This document shows positions 47,901 through 58,458 of a stretch of 64,000 nucleotides of DNA, piece by piece. This stretch comes from Argopecten irradians (taxonomy: Eukaryota > Mollusca > Bivalvia > Pectinida > Pectinidae): positions 65,518,969 through 65,582,968 of the forward strand of contig NC_091134.1 in assembly GCF_041381155.1 (NCBI RefSeq), given 5' to 3'. How positions within the stretch are numbered: the stretch's first letter is position 1; the number at the start of each line of letters is the position of its first letter. Made by a program: the position numbers and the translations under genes. The notes beneath the pieces were generated by a model that ran no database searches, was not told the DNA's origin, and worked only from the letters and a program-made list of their open reading frames with translations.

Positions 47901-48581
47901 CACGCTTTTCGGTCGGATGCATTCTGGGAGTGCTACATACGTCATTACACTCTGACAGTTTACCATCCAACAACTACATGTCGTATGGGTGCTACTGATG
48001 ATCCAACAGCCGTGGTAGATCCCGCCCTCCGGTAGGTCACTCTATATACATGTACTAACATAAGACATGGCCAATATTAAATAAATTCCGTCCTATAACT
48101 TACGAGGAAACCTTCGTTAGAAATAATGTTATCATTATCATATTATGTATGTTGCCAGTTTTAAGTAAGTGGGCAACAATGAATGGCTATGTCCATATTG
48201 TTCTTTAACACAACAAAAACATGTAGACAACATCAGTATTGAGTAATCATGTTGGAATTGGAAAATGTTCTGGTATCCGTCAAAATGTGTTAAGGTTCTT
48301 AATATGAATAAATAGATAACTGGATATATTTATGTTTTAACTTTAACATAAACCATAATTGTATATATCATTTTGTATGATCAGGAAAATGTGATCTGCT
48401 TACTTGCAGGGTCAAGGGGATATCTGGACTACGGGTCGCCGACGCGTCGGTGATGAGGAACGTCCCATCGGCCAACACTAACGCCGCCAGCATAATGATT
48501 GGTGAAAAAGCTGCCGACATAATTAGAGGGAAGGACACAGTGAAAGATATCAAACAAATTTTACAAAAAGTGAAAGTTTGA
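41946..48581 (+). CDS. GMC-family FAD oxidoreductase (choline/glucose dehydrogenase-like), 11 exons
   Basis: Exons: 41946-42072, 42669-42877, 43187-43376, 43579-43707, 44066-44187, 44426-44593, 46480-46630, 46813-46989, 47146-47323, 47800-48031, 48410-48581. All borders are GT/AG with consistent phases, giving about 617 aa. Residues 4-20 are a hydrophobic anchor. [17 protein letters not shown] (39-55) binds the FAD ADP moiety. [13 protein letters not shown] (117-129) is GMC signature 1. [17 protein letters not shown] (291-307) is signature 2. [10 protein letters not shown] (about 538-547) holds the likely catalytic His, and [15 protein letters not shown] the partner Asn. Family members oxidise alcohols, sugars or choline with FAD. 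The substrate here is unknown. Exon 8 has one apparent single-base disturbance (46915-46960). Its start reads HFITVGVSQ while its end, [10 protein letters not shown], needs another frame. This is either a sequencing indel or the start of pseudogene decay. Confidence 0.85.
44871..46388 (+). repeat. 56-bp minisatellite, about 27 units, in GMC intron 6
   Basis: The unit is GATCTGATGATTTCTATATT followed by GTTCCCACGCCCCTAGCCCA and CGATGACATGTGTTTG, repeated head to tail with point changes and a few shortened units (for example near 45000 and 45697). It sits in the intron between exons 6 and 7. The array ends about 90 bp before exon 7. Confidence 0.92.
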
Positions 48582-49490
48582 TAAAGTGTTGATCTAAGAT
48601 AACTAGTCATTAAATGTGAATTGCAAAGTTTTTTTTGTATTCCAATAGGTCGTTCGGCGAGTAAATGAAAGGACTGGTCATGTATCTGAAATTAATCTTT
48701 AAGTCCTATTATGGTTCTATGGTTGTTCTACAAACTAAACATCGATGATCCTTATGAATTTCTCTTTACTTAATTTTGTTCAAATATGTACACTTTCGAA
48801 AAAAATGCATAATATATAAATAGAACACGTAAATGTTTTGTCTGAAAAAAACCTATGTGTCTATACGTACCCGGATGATCACCAAGTAAATCTCAGCGAC
48901 ACCTCGGGTGCTTTCAAATGACCAACAATTATGAAGAACTATTTTCCATGACATTATGCCCATCAATCGCACTTGTTATACGTCATTATATGTAATGTTG
49001 CATTTAATTTGTGTATGTTAGTACGTAAAATCAGACCATTCAGCTTTAACAACATATTCGATAGGTATAGGATGTTTGATATCGTCCTTACCTGAATATC
49101 TGAAAAAGGTTTTGAAAGTCAGTCATAAAAGAAACTCACTAAAGCCCAATTTGTGACTTTTGTCTCACTTGATTAGGGAAAATTGCATTTCAAACTTTTG
49201 ATAACTACCAATTACGTTAGAGCTGTACTGTATATTGTCCGATGTATTAATCATGTTTCAAAATAAATTAAAATATGAAACGTAATTGTGTTGTTATATT
49301 TTAGCTAAAAGAAAGATAAATAATTTATTGAGCTCCCCAGACAAGCGATATCACTCTACACTTAATCACCTGCATACAGAGGGTGACCAACACGCTGGAT
49401 AACTGAACTGAAGTTTAAAGTCTGAACACAAAGTTTAACAATGCCACACTAAAAGCCATATCTAAACGCAATTAGAAAACAGTTCACCTG
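48582..49490. other. 3' flank of the GMC gene
   Basis: AT-rich 3' UTR and flank. AATAAA-type signals are present (for example near 49263), but which is used cannot be decided. No other gene was seen. Confidence 0.4.
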
Positions 49491-49499
49491 GATGAAAAG

Positions 49500-50560
49500 A
49501 TAAACTCGCCAGATGCCTCATATCGCTCCAGATCAGGCTGGTGGTAGACTGCCTATTTTGTTGTGGAATTCATCCAGACTGCTTGCTTTAGCGGATAGTA
49601 CAGGAATTCTGTTCCAGTCTCGGATGGTTCTAGGGGAAGATGATGTTCTCTCCGTGATGATGGTATATAAGTGGCATGTCCTCACCTGGTTCTAAGGTGA
49701 CTTTGTATAATGTACGCAGCGCTGTGATGGAATAGTCATTAGTTGATGGTAAATCTTGTACACCAATATCAGTCTGACCTTGGCCCTCCTAATCGATAGT
49801 GGTTCCCAGTCCAGTTGCTGTAGTATTGTTGTCATACCCAGCTCTTTATTGGTGTAGTTTCTGGTCACAAATCTAGTCACTCTGTGTTGGACTGGTTCGG
49901 GCTGGCTGATTTGGTTGTTGGGGGGGTCTTAGACTGACGAGTTATTCTAGTGGTGGCTTTGCTAGTGTTTGATAGGCCCTGGACTTTGCTGATGGCTTTC
50001 ATCTTCTCATGATGCGCCGGAATGATCCAATTGTTCTGTTTGCCTTGGAAGTAGCCATATCGATATGTGTGTTCCACTTAAGGTCTTTGCTGACTGTCAC
50101 TACCAAGTACTTCCTGAATTCTACTTCCTCTGGAATATGGCCACGAATTGTGTAATTGGTCTTAATTGGCTTCCTCTTTCGGGTTATGATCAACACCATC
50201 TGCTAGCCCTTTGCCCAACGTTCCCGGGATAACAGGTCATGCCGGAGCAATATCGCGTCTGCCTCCGAACTTAATGTCCCGATAGACGGTCATCAGCAAA
50301 TAGCTCGACTTTGGAACTTGCTGCATCTGGTATCCCGATGTCTTGTCTTTCACTCCGTGGAATGCTAAATTGTAAAGTAGGCTTTTGTCAGATTCTTTAT
50401 CGAAGGCTTTTGCACAATCTAGCAGGACAGTGTCTACCTGTTCGCCTTCATAAGTGACAAGCAGACCGAATGAAATTTTTGTCAAAATGGTGTATCACAT
50501 GGCCGATATGCTTTAATACCTTACAGGGTATCGATGTTAGTGATGCTAGCCAGGGGATGT
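49500..50560 (-). mobile_element. Decayed Jockey/CR1-like LINE ORF2 relic
   Basis: Minus-strand fragments in linear order: LLDCAKAFDKESDKSLLYNL (50237-50485, RT motif A region), KYLVVTVSKDLKWNTHIDMA (49999-50199) and FVTRNYTNKELGMTTILQQL plus DWEPLSIRRAK (49692-49880). These are typical of the RT palm and post-RT regions of APE-type LINEs. Frames change between fragments and many conserved residues are lost, so this is an old copy. Confidence 0.7.
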
Positions 50561-51120
50561 TCGGTGTTTCTCGCTCTTCTAACAGATAGGAATGATGGAC
50601 GCATCTCGCGAATCATCTGGAATAACAATGGTACCGCTATCAAGTGACTTTTGGTAGAAAAATGCCAGGATCGGCTATGTGGGTGGCATGATCATGCAGA
50701 AATCAAGCTGGTGGTATCCAATCTGTTTTCGAGGCCTTGTAAATGTTGATGTCCAGCATACAAGGGTGAGAACTGTGAACATCGAATGGAACCGATTTAA
50801 ACTACTCACTATCTGACCGAATACACCTTTCAAGGCAGCCAACCCAATTTTGATAGCAATGCTTATAGTATTCGATCAAGAGACCCATAAGACTCAAAAT
50901 GTCAAGAGAGAAATATAATCAGAAACATACATACATGTGTATATGTTTTTGATATAATGACGATAAGGAGTGAGGGGTAACGATTTCCCCTACAATATAT
51001 CATATTAATACACGATTTTAACACAATAAAGCCAAAAGATATTATTTTAAATGATCTCCAATGCCGACGAATGGTATGTATTGTATGTGTTTTTCGCCCA
51101 CCATAATAAGATTAGAATGT
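50561..51120. other. Intergenic, no feature seen
   Basis: Unrecognised sequence between the LINE relic and the 29-bp satellite. Confidence 0.4.
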
Positions 51121-51518
51121 GTCACATAGCACGACAAGTGAGACGGTGTGTCACATAGCACGACAAGTGAGACGGTGTGTCACATAGCAAACCAGGTGAG
51201 TCGGTGTGTCACATAGCACACCAGATGAGACGGTGTGTCACATAGCACACCAGGTGAGTCGGTGTGTCACATAGCACACCAGGTGAGACGGTGTGTCACA
51301 TAGCAAACCAGGTGAGTCGGTGTGTCACATAGCACAACAGATGAGTCGGTGTGTCACATAGCACACCAGATGAGACGGTGTGTCACATAGCAAAGCAGGT
51401 GAGTCGGTGTGTCACATAGCACACCAGGTGAGACGGTGTGTCACATAGCACACCAGATGAGTCGGTGTGTCACATAGCACACCAGGTGAGTCGGTGTGTC
51501 ACATAGCAAAGCAGGTGA
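51121..51518 (+). repeat. 29-bp satellite, block A (about 14 units)
   Basis: The unit is GAGTCGGTGTGTCACATAGC plus ACACCAGGT, with variants GAGACGG and AGCAAACCAGG. The block is ended by a LINE tail at 51519. The same unit resumes at 52784 and 53641. Confidence 0.92.
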
Positions 51519-52594
51519 AACCGAACCTTCTACTTAATAACATTCTGATTAAACATGTTATTAACCATAAACATCTGGGCATATTTCTTTCTGATAACCT
51601 TAGCTGGCATTCTCACATCTCAGAAATTGTAGCCAAAGCAAACAGAATATTAAACATCTTACAAGCATTAGCTTATATTATCCCGCGTTCATGCCTAGAA
51701 ACACTATATAAAACTATGGTAAGATCGGTTATGGAATATGGCAATATTTTATTTGATAATTGTAGTCAGCAAGAGTCTGACCTTATTGAAAGTGTTCAGC
51801 GTAGGGCGGCATTAATATGCACAGGTGGTTATAAGGTAACCAAATATACTAAACTGTTGGTTGAATTGGGATGGGAAAAACTAAGTGATAGACGAAAAAA
51901 TTGCAGAATAAAAATGTTATTTAAAATTAAGCACGATCTGTGTCCACCATATCTGAAAACTATCTGTCCAATTCAGACTCATAGAACACCAAACTACAAC
52001 TTTAGAAATTCAAATACTATTCTCCCTATCCTGTCAAGAAAATCTTTCTATCATCAATCCTTCTTTCCAAAATCAATACGTGACTGGAACAATCTACCTG
52101 ACACATTAAGAAATAGCTCTTCACTAAAGTCCTTCTCTCTTGCACTGTCAAATCTATCCACTCCACAAAAAATCTATTTATAAACATATGGACACGGGAA
52201 AGGCAAAATCAATCACACCAGAATAAGAATGGTTTAAGTGCTTTAAACAAACATAGACATTCTTACAACTTAACCAATAACAAATTCTGTGACCTTTGCG
52301 TGAACTCCTCCGAAGATGAAATTCATTTCTTTTTACATTGTCCAAAATATAACAGAATCCGTTCCAATATGCTCCGCACTCTTTGTCATATATTCGCTCC
52401 AAATGTCAATTCCAACCTCAGTGTAGAGCTCATGCCAAATGTTCTTATATAATTTTATGTGGCTTAGAAACTCTAAACGAAATTGAGAACAAAGCATTAT
52501 TTGACCATGTATTTGAATATATAGTAAATTCAAACAGATTTTGAACCAACCCCCCATCTTCCTCTCTCTCTCTCTCTGTCTCAGTCCCCCCCCC

Positions 52595-52630
<36 letters not shown>

Positions 52631-52783
52631 AAAGTATGTATGTGTGAGTGTTAGCGTGTGCGACATTTGTATGTCTTTTGTGTAATTGTACATATTGTTT
52701 GTTTGATATATGTTGAGGAGAGCATCTAGTAGCCTTCGGGCTGTTTGTAATCCTCGTAAAATAAATAAAGAATTAAATTAAAC
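51519..52783 (+). mobile_element. 5'-truncated LINE inserted in the satellite
   Basis: An open frame to 52183 reads HKHLGIFLSDNLSWHSHISE, LETLYKTMVRSVMEYGNILF, SVQRRAALICTGGY, LGWEKLSDRRK and FFPKSIRDWNNLPDTLRN. This is the thumb and C-terminal domain of a CR1/Jockey-type ORF2. A frame change then leads to CDLCVNSSEDEIHFFLHC, the terminal zinc finger (about 52290-52340). The 3' UTR includes a CT microsatellite (52558-52632) and ends AATAAATAAAGAATTAAATT. CAGGTGA lies at both borders (51512-51518, 52784-52790), consistent with a target duplication cut from the satellite. The first codons of the frame come from satellite sequence and are not part of the element. Confidence 0.85.
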
Positions 52784-53012
52784 CAGGTGAGTCGGTGTGT
52801 CACATAGCACACCAGGTGAGACAGTGTGTCACATAGCACACCAGGTGAGACAGTGTGTCACATAGCACACCAGGTGAGTCGGTGTGTCACATAGCACACC
52901 AGGTGAGTCGGTGTGTCACATAGCATACCAGGTGAGTCGGTGTGTCACATAGCACACCAGGTGAGTCGGTGTGTGGAATAGCACATCAGGTAAGTCGGTG
53001 TGTCACAAAGCC
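52784..53012 (+). repeat. 29-bp satellite, block B (about 8 units)
   Basis: Continuation of the same 29-bp unit after the LINE, with variants GAGACAGTG and a last degenerate unit (GTGTGTGGAATAGCACATCA). It is ended by a palindromic MITE. Confidence 0.9.
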
Positions 53013-53640
53013 ACGATGGCCCGTTTGAGCCTGTCAAATTACAGCTACGTTATTGAATAAGTTGTACATTTATAAATTGACAAAGTGTACATGACCATTT
53101 ACTCTTAAGTAGTTGTACATTTATAAATTGACAAAATGTACATGACCATATACGGTGGGCAGGGCAAGGTATCGGCGTGAGTTATTGGGAGACTAGTGAA
53201 TGGGGAATGTTAAATTCCAGTCTTGACCTTTGGTTCAGCTTTGATTAATATTGCAGCGATAACGTGACAGTTCGACATTCCCTGTAAATGCAGTCAGTTA
53301 TATAGTATGTGGTCTTCTTTTATCTATAAACATACAAAAGCAACTTAGACGTTGTCTTGAAAACATGACTTCAGCAGATACAATTGTCTGTATACAGAAA
53401 AAACGAGGGGACATGGTCTGCGTTTTATTATTTGTCACGTTATCGCTGCAATATTAATCAAAGCTGAACCAAAGGTCAAGACTGGAATCTAACATTCCCC
53501 ATTCACCAGTCTCCCAATAACTCACGCCGATACCTTGCCCTGCCCACCGTAAATGGTCATGTACGCTTTGTCAATTTATAAATGAACAACATATCTAATC
53601 AGGTAGTTGTAATTTGACAGGCTCAAACGGGCCATTGTAA
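53013..53640. mobile_element. About 625-bp palindromic MITE inserted in the satellite
   Basis: The ends are ATGGCCCGTTTGAGCCTGTC followed by AAATTACA, and the exact complement on the right. The arms (about 53015-53285 and 53430-53638) pair over long stretches, for example CAAGGTATCGGCGTGAGTTA and GCAGCGATAACGTGACA. An AAAGC string lies near both borders and may be the target duplication. There is no coding content. Confidence 0.8.
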
Positions 53641-54001
53641 AAAGCACACCAGGTGAGACGGTGTGTCACATGGCACACCAGGTGAGATGGTGTGTCACGT
53701 GGTACACCAGGTGAGACGGTGTGTCACGTGGCACACCAGGTGAGACGGTGTGTCACATAGCACTCCAGGTGAGACGGTGTGTCACATAAAGCAAACCAGG
53801 TGAGACGGTGTGTCACATAGCACACCAGGTGAGACGGTGTGTCACATAGCACACCAGGTGAGACGGTGTGTCACATGGCACATAAGGTGAGACGTGTCAC
53901 ATGGCACACCAGGTGAGACGGTGTGTTACATAGCACACCAGGTTAGACAGTGTGTCACATAGCACACCAGGTGAAATGGTGTGTCGCATAGCACACCAGG
54001 T
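53641..54001 (+). repeat. 29-bp satellite, block C (about 12 units)
   Basis: The same unit, here mostly GTGAGACGGTGTGTCACATA plus GCACACCAG. It is more uniform (GAGACGG type) than block A. It ends with CCAGGTGACTG at about 54004. Confidence 0.9.
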
Positions 54002-54210
54002 GACTGTCCTTATATTTTTACCTTTGATCTCTTTAAATTGCCTTGGCTCTTTATCCGGCACTGCAAGGCATCAGAACTCCATACTCAGTAGTTGAGTCAA
54101 CCAAATCAGGTCATCAATGTCACCTACAATTTGACCTTGACAGAGTTTCAGAAGGTGATATCGTTTCTGTTACAACAGTAGCTAAAGCATGCTCATGTCT
54201 TGAAAATTAA
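54002..54210. other. Spacer before the pearl element
   Basis: About 200 bp of unrecognised sequence between satellite block C and the left 47-bp direct repeat. Confidence 0.4.
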
Positions 54211-54257
54211 GTTGGGTTCTTACTGACAAAAACTACACAAATCAACGAAATTTTGTT
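54211..54257. repeat. 47-bp direct repeat, left copy
   Basis: Starts GTTGGGTTCTTACTGACAAA and ends CGAAATTTTGTT. An identical copy is at 56178-56224. The pair flanks the pearl-type element exactly. Confidence 0.9.
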
Positions 54258-56177
54258 GAGGGCCTGTATCGCTCACCTGGTTTTTAATGCCAAGTAATAT
54301 TCTGGATACAGGTTCATTGTTTATTTTCTGAAGAAATTTGAATATTTACCTCTAATTCCCCTATTGGGCCCCACCATTCCTGCCCCCTGGGGGTCAGAGC
54401 CAAAATTTATACAAGCTCTGTTCCCCTTCCCCCAAGGATGTTTGTGGCCAAATTTGGTTATAATCCATGCAGAACTCTATGACTAGTAGCGATTTATAGG
54501 ATTTACCTTTATTTCCCCTATTGGGCCCCGCCCCTCCTGCCCCCAGGGGGTCAGAGCCAAAATTTATACAAGTTCTGTTCCCCTTCTCCCAAGGATGTTT
54601 GTGGCCAAATTTGGTCACAATCCATGCAGAACTCTAGGACAAGTAGCGATTTATAGGATTTACCTTTATTTCCCCTATTGGGCCCCGCCCCTCCTGCCCC
54701 TGGGGGGTCAGAGCCAAAATTTATACAAGTTCTGTTCCCCTTCCCCAAAGAATGTTTGTGGCTAAATTTGGTTACAATCCATGCAGAATTCTATGACTAG
54801 TAGCGATTTATAGGATTTACCTTTATTTCCCCTATTGGGCCCCGCCCCTCCTGCCCCCGGGGGGTCAGAGCCAAAATTTATACAAGTTCTGTTCCCCTTC
54901 TCCAAAGGATGTTTGTGGCCAAATTTGGTCACAATCCATGCAGAACTCTAGGACAAGTAGCGATTTATAGGATTTACCTTTATTTCCCATATTGGGCCCC
55001 GCCCCTCCTGCCCCAGGGGGGTCAGAGTCAAAATTTATACAGGTTCTGTTCCCCTTTCCCAAAGAATGTTTGTGGTCAAATTTGGTTACAATCCATGCAG
55101 AACTCTATGACTAGTAGTGATTTATAGGATTTACCTTTATTTCCCCTATTGGGCCGCCCCTCCTGCCCCCAGGGGCTCAGAGCCAAAATTTATACAAGTT
55201 CTGTTCACCTTCTCCTAAGGATGTTTGTGGCCAAATTTGGTCACAATCCATGCAGAACTCTAGGACAAGTAGTAATTTATAGGATTTACCTTTATTTCCC
55301 CTATTGGGCCCCGCCCCTCCTGCCCCCGGGGGCTCAGAGCCAAAATTTTATACAAGTTCTGTTCCCCTTCCCCCAAGGATGTTTATGGCCAAATTTGGTT
55401 ACAATCCATGCAGAACTCTATGACTAGTAACGATTTATAGGATTTACCTTTATTTCCCCTATTGGGCCCCGCCCCTCCTGCCCCCGGGGGGTCAGAGCCA
55501 AATTTTATACAAGTTCTGTTCCCCTTCCCCAAAGAATGTTTGTGGCCAAATTTGGTTACAATCCATGAAGAACTCTATGACTAGTAGCGATTTATAGGAT
55601 TTACCTTTATTTCCCCTATTGGGCCCCGCCCCTCCTGCCCCCAGGGGGTCAGAGCCAAAATTTATACAAGTTCTGTTCCCCTTCTCCTAAGGATGTTTGT
55701 GGCCAAATTTGGTCACAATCCATGAAGAACTCTAGGACAAGTAGCGATTTATAGGATTTACCTTTATTTCCCCTATTAGGCCCCGCCCCTCCTGCCCCCG
55801 GGGGCTCAGAGCCAAAATTTATACAAGTTCTGTTTCCCTTCCCCCAAGGATGTTTGTGGCCAAATTTGGTTACAATCCATGCAGAACTCTATGACTAGTA
55901 GCAATTCATAGGATTTACCTTTATTTCCTATATTGGGCCCCGCCCCTCCTGCCCCCAGGGGCTCAGAGCCAAAATTTATACAAGTTCTGTTCCCCTTCCC
56001 CCAAGGATGTTTGTGGCCAAATTTGGTCACAATCCATGCAGAACTCTATGACTAGTAGCGATTTAAAGGAAATGTTGACGGACAGACAGACGGACGGACG
56101 GACGGACGGACGGACGGACGGACGACGGACGACGGACGACGGACGCCGCGCCATGACATAAGCTCACCGGCCCTTCG
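54258..56177 (+). mobile_element. Pearl/Helentron-like element with about eleven 157-bp cores
   Basis: The 5' end is GAGGGCCTGTATCGCTCACC then TGGTTT. About eleven head-to-tail 157-bp units follow (first degenerate near 54346, then GATTTACCTTTATTTCCCCT from about 54500 at 157-bp spacing to about 55913). Next comes an (ACGG)n/(GGACGAC)n tract (56073-56140), then GCCGCGCCATGACATAAGCT and CACCGGCCCTTCGG. This layout (5' end, ~160-bp cores, ACGG tetranucleotide tract, 3' end) is that of the bivalve pearl family, related to Helentron/HINE rolling-circle elements. Small repeated minus-strand frames here are translations of the repeat, not genes. The 47-bp flanking repeats are not expected for this family. 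Confidence 0.82.
56073..56140 (+). repeat. ACGG-type microsatellite
   Basis: GACGGACAGACAGACGGACG, continuing as (GACG)n and then (GACGACG)n, at the 3' side of the pearl-type element. Confidence 0.9.
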
Positions 56178-56224
56178 GTTGGGTTCTTACTGACAAAAAC
56201 TACACAAATCAACGAAATTTTGTT
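56178..56224. repeat. 47-bp direct repeat, right copy
   Basis: Identical to 54211-54257 and directly after the 3' end of the pearl-type element. Confidence 0.9.
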
Positions 56225-58458
56225 CTTTAATTGTGATTTTATTAAACCAATATTTCAGAATTATAGATGTACTAGTATGCATCACTCAGTCTTTGTAAGC
56301 GCCTTTCTCCTGATTATGCAGTGAGTCACATCACTATATTTAACATATGGACAAGTATTTCTCCATTTTTCTTTCAAACTTTCACATCTCTCTTTTTATA
56401 CACGGGACCTTCACTCTCATTAGAACATGCACATCTTTCATCAGTCACAGGAACCCAGCTCTCCTGAAGAAATCCTAATTTTCTGAAAACACTCACTTCC
56501 CTATTCACACTCTAAAAGAGTAAATTCCAAAGCAACGTTCCAATCCCCAAAACTTGTTATCATCCTTACCTTTTCTTCACATCATTCTCTCTCACACACA
56601 ATATCTACCGTACCTAAATAAAATTTAATCTTTGTATGTACATGTAACATATTAAATACCAATGTGTTCTTCCTAGAATAATATACAACTTATTTTCAAT
56701 ATCGAAAAATAGTTTATAACATTTATACCGTAACATTAATTTAACAACAAATCACACACAAACATTAGAGTTTTGATTAAAAGAACCGGTATTTAGGACA
56801 CAGGAGCTAGAGTAACACGGGTTGGTATCAGGACTGGTTGTACAGATAGAGTTGCAATTGAAAAATCAATACACAATACAAATAATGCCAGGATATACCT
56901 AAATCTCTAACAGGTGTATATACCAAATAGAATGGGGAACAAGAGCCCAAGGACACTTAACATGTTCTTGGTATCTATATGTATGGTTAAAACAGATACA
57001 TACTTTGTCTTCAGTAATGTAATCCAATCATATCTAGCAAATAGCACATTACAGATGGAACATTGTAATTGATAATGTATGTAGTCATTATGGAGAGTTA
57101 TCTACCCTTGGAAGAAGGTATAGATAGTTTTGTCATTACATTGTCCAAATAAGAAAAATTCTGTTTTTCTGTTCTTTTCAAAACGTAAATTGCAAATAGA
57201 TCAATCTGTGATCAAGGGTTGTTAATCATATCTACATATTGTAATTAAGGTTCATTCAATTATTTGGGAAACATTTGAATTCACATTTGAGTTCTCTTAT
57301 GAAAATTCAAATCTTGCATAAATAAAGTAAAGATTTACCATAAGTAATTACAAAGAGATTTGGTTGTCAGTTGAGTTATATAAGAAAAAGAACAGGAATA
57401 GACTTGAAATGTTTCAGATTAAATCTAACTCAATACTCTCAATAAAATTACAGCCAAATCAAACCTGGTGACTAGAGTAATTTATAAATATATTCATCTA
57501 TTTATCACATACAACAGACTGATGATGATTAAATGTTATACGTACAAAATAGATCAATAAACAACTGGAAATCACCTTTCTTCACAATGAATCTAACACA
57601 TGACAGATCTTACATCAAACAAAACCAGTAGTTTCAGTTTAAGTTGAACCAAATCAGCATGTCAACAAAAATGAATGCCTTAATATTTTTTTAACAAGAA
57701 GTGAAATAATCTAACATCAACAAGAAAATTGATGACAGTAGTAATCAAACTTTAATCGAAATTAAACCACAGAAATTTAAAGCTAATAAGTATGTATATC
57801 TTTATTTATGGTTTCAAATGTTTTCCTGTCCGTCAGCTGTTATTAAAGCAACAGTAGTAATATTTGAAAGGGAAGTAACTCTTATAGCTCAAAACATCAA
57901 AGTTTGAACTTCAAAAATTACTTTTTTAGCATGTACATATACTTAAAATTGTAAGATAGATGATGAATTTTATCTAAATTTTATCTCCTTACATGAATAA
58001 TGCAGATAAATAATTCATGAAATTAGTGTTACATCTGCTAACTCAGTTTGTCTTTTATAGATTTCTACAATCTATTTTAAATCATGGGATTTAATAATTG
58101 TAGCCTTAATAAGAAAATCTTGCACCACAGATATAGACCATTCCTTCAGACTTAAACTATGTACAGTCTGACTACTGTACACTTCTAAAAGGTAATTTAT
58201 TACATGTAGGGTGACTTTGACAACTGAAACACCTTTGACAATTTTAGCACTAATCAAATTGAAGATACTCCAAGAAAAAGGTGCAAGAATAACACTTGCC
58301 AGCAAAGACTTGATATGTAGTTATTTACATAACCAGTCTACAATATACATCACTTGTGTTTTGAGGGAAGTGAAGTAAGGTCCAAAAGTGTTCCTTTAGG
58401 CCATAAATCAATGGGGAAATAGAGATGGAGTTTATAGTGAGACCTTGCTGTAGTGTGT
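56225..58458 (-). other. Probable long 3' UTR / 3' flank of RAB21
   Basis: AT-rich non-coding sequence downstream of the RAB21 stop. Minus-strand AATAAA hexamers occur at several places, including about 58195, 57800 and 56238-56243. I cannot tell which ends the transcript. If the last one is used, the UTR would be about 2.2 kb and would end beside the 47-bp repeat. The small frame at 58072-58305 shows no domain. Confidence 0.45.

Noticed and set aside
51121-54001. CRISPR-like or regulatory array of short repeats
   Set aside because: It is a head-to-tail 29-bp satellite without spacers. The interruptions are transposons.
54394-56154. A family of repeated small proteins (PGAGGAGPNRGNKG type) on the minus strand
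   Set aside because: These are the same frame of each 157-bp pearl core, and stops and length follow the repeat.
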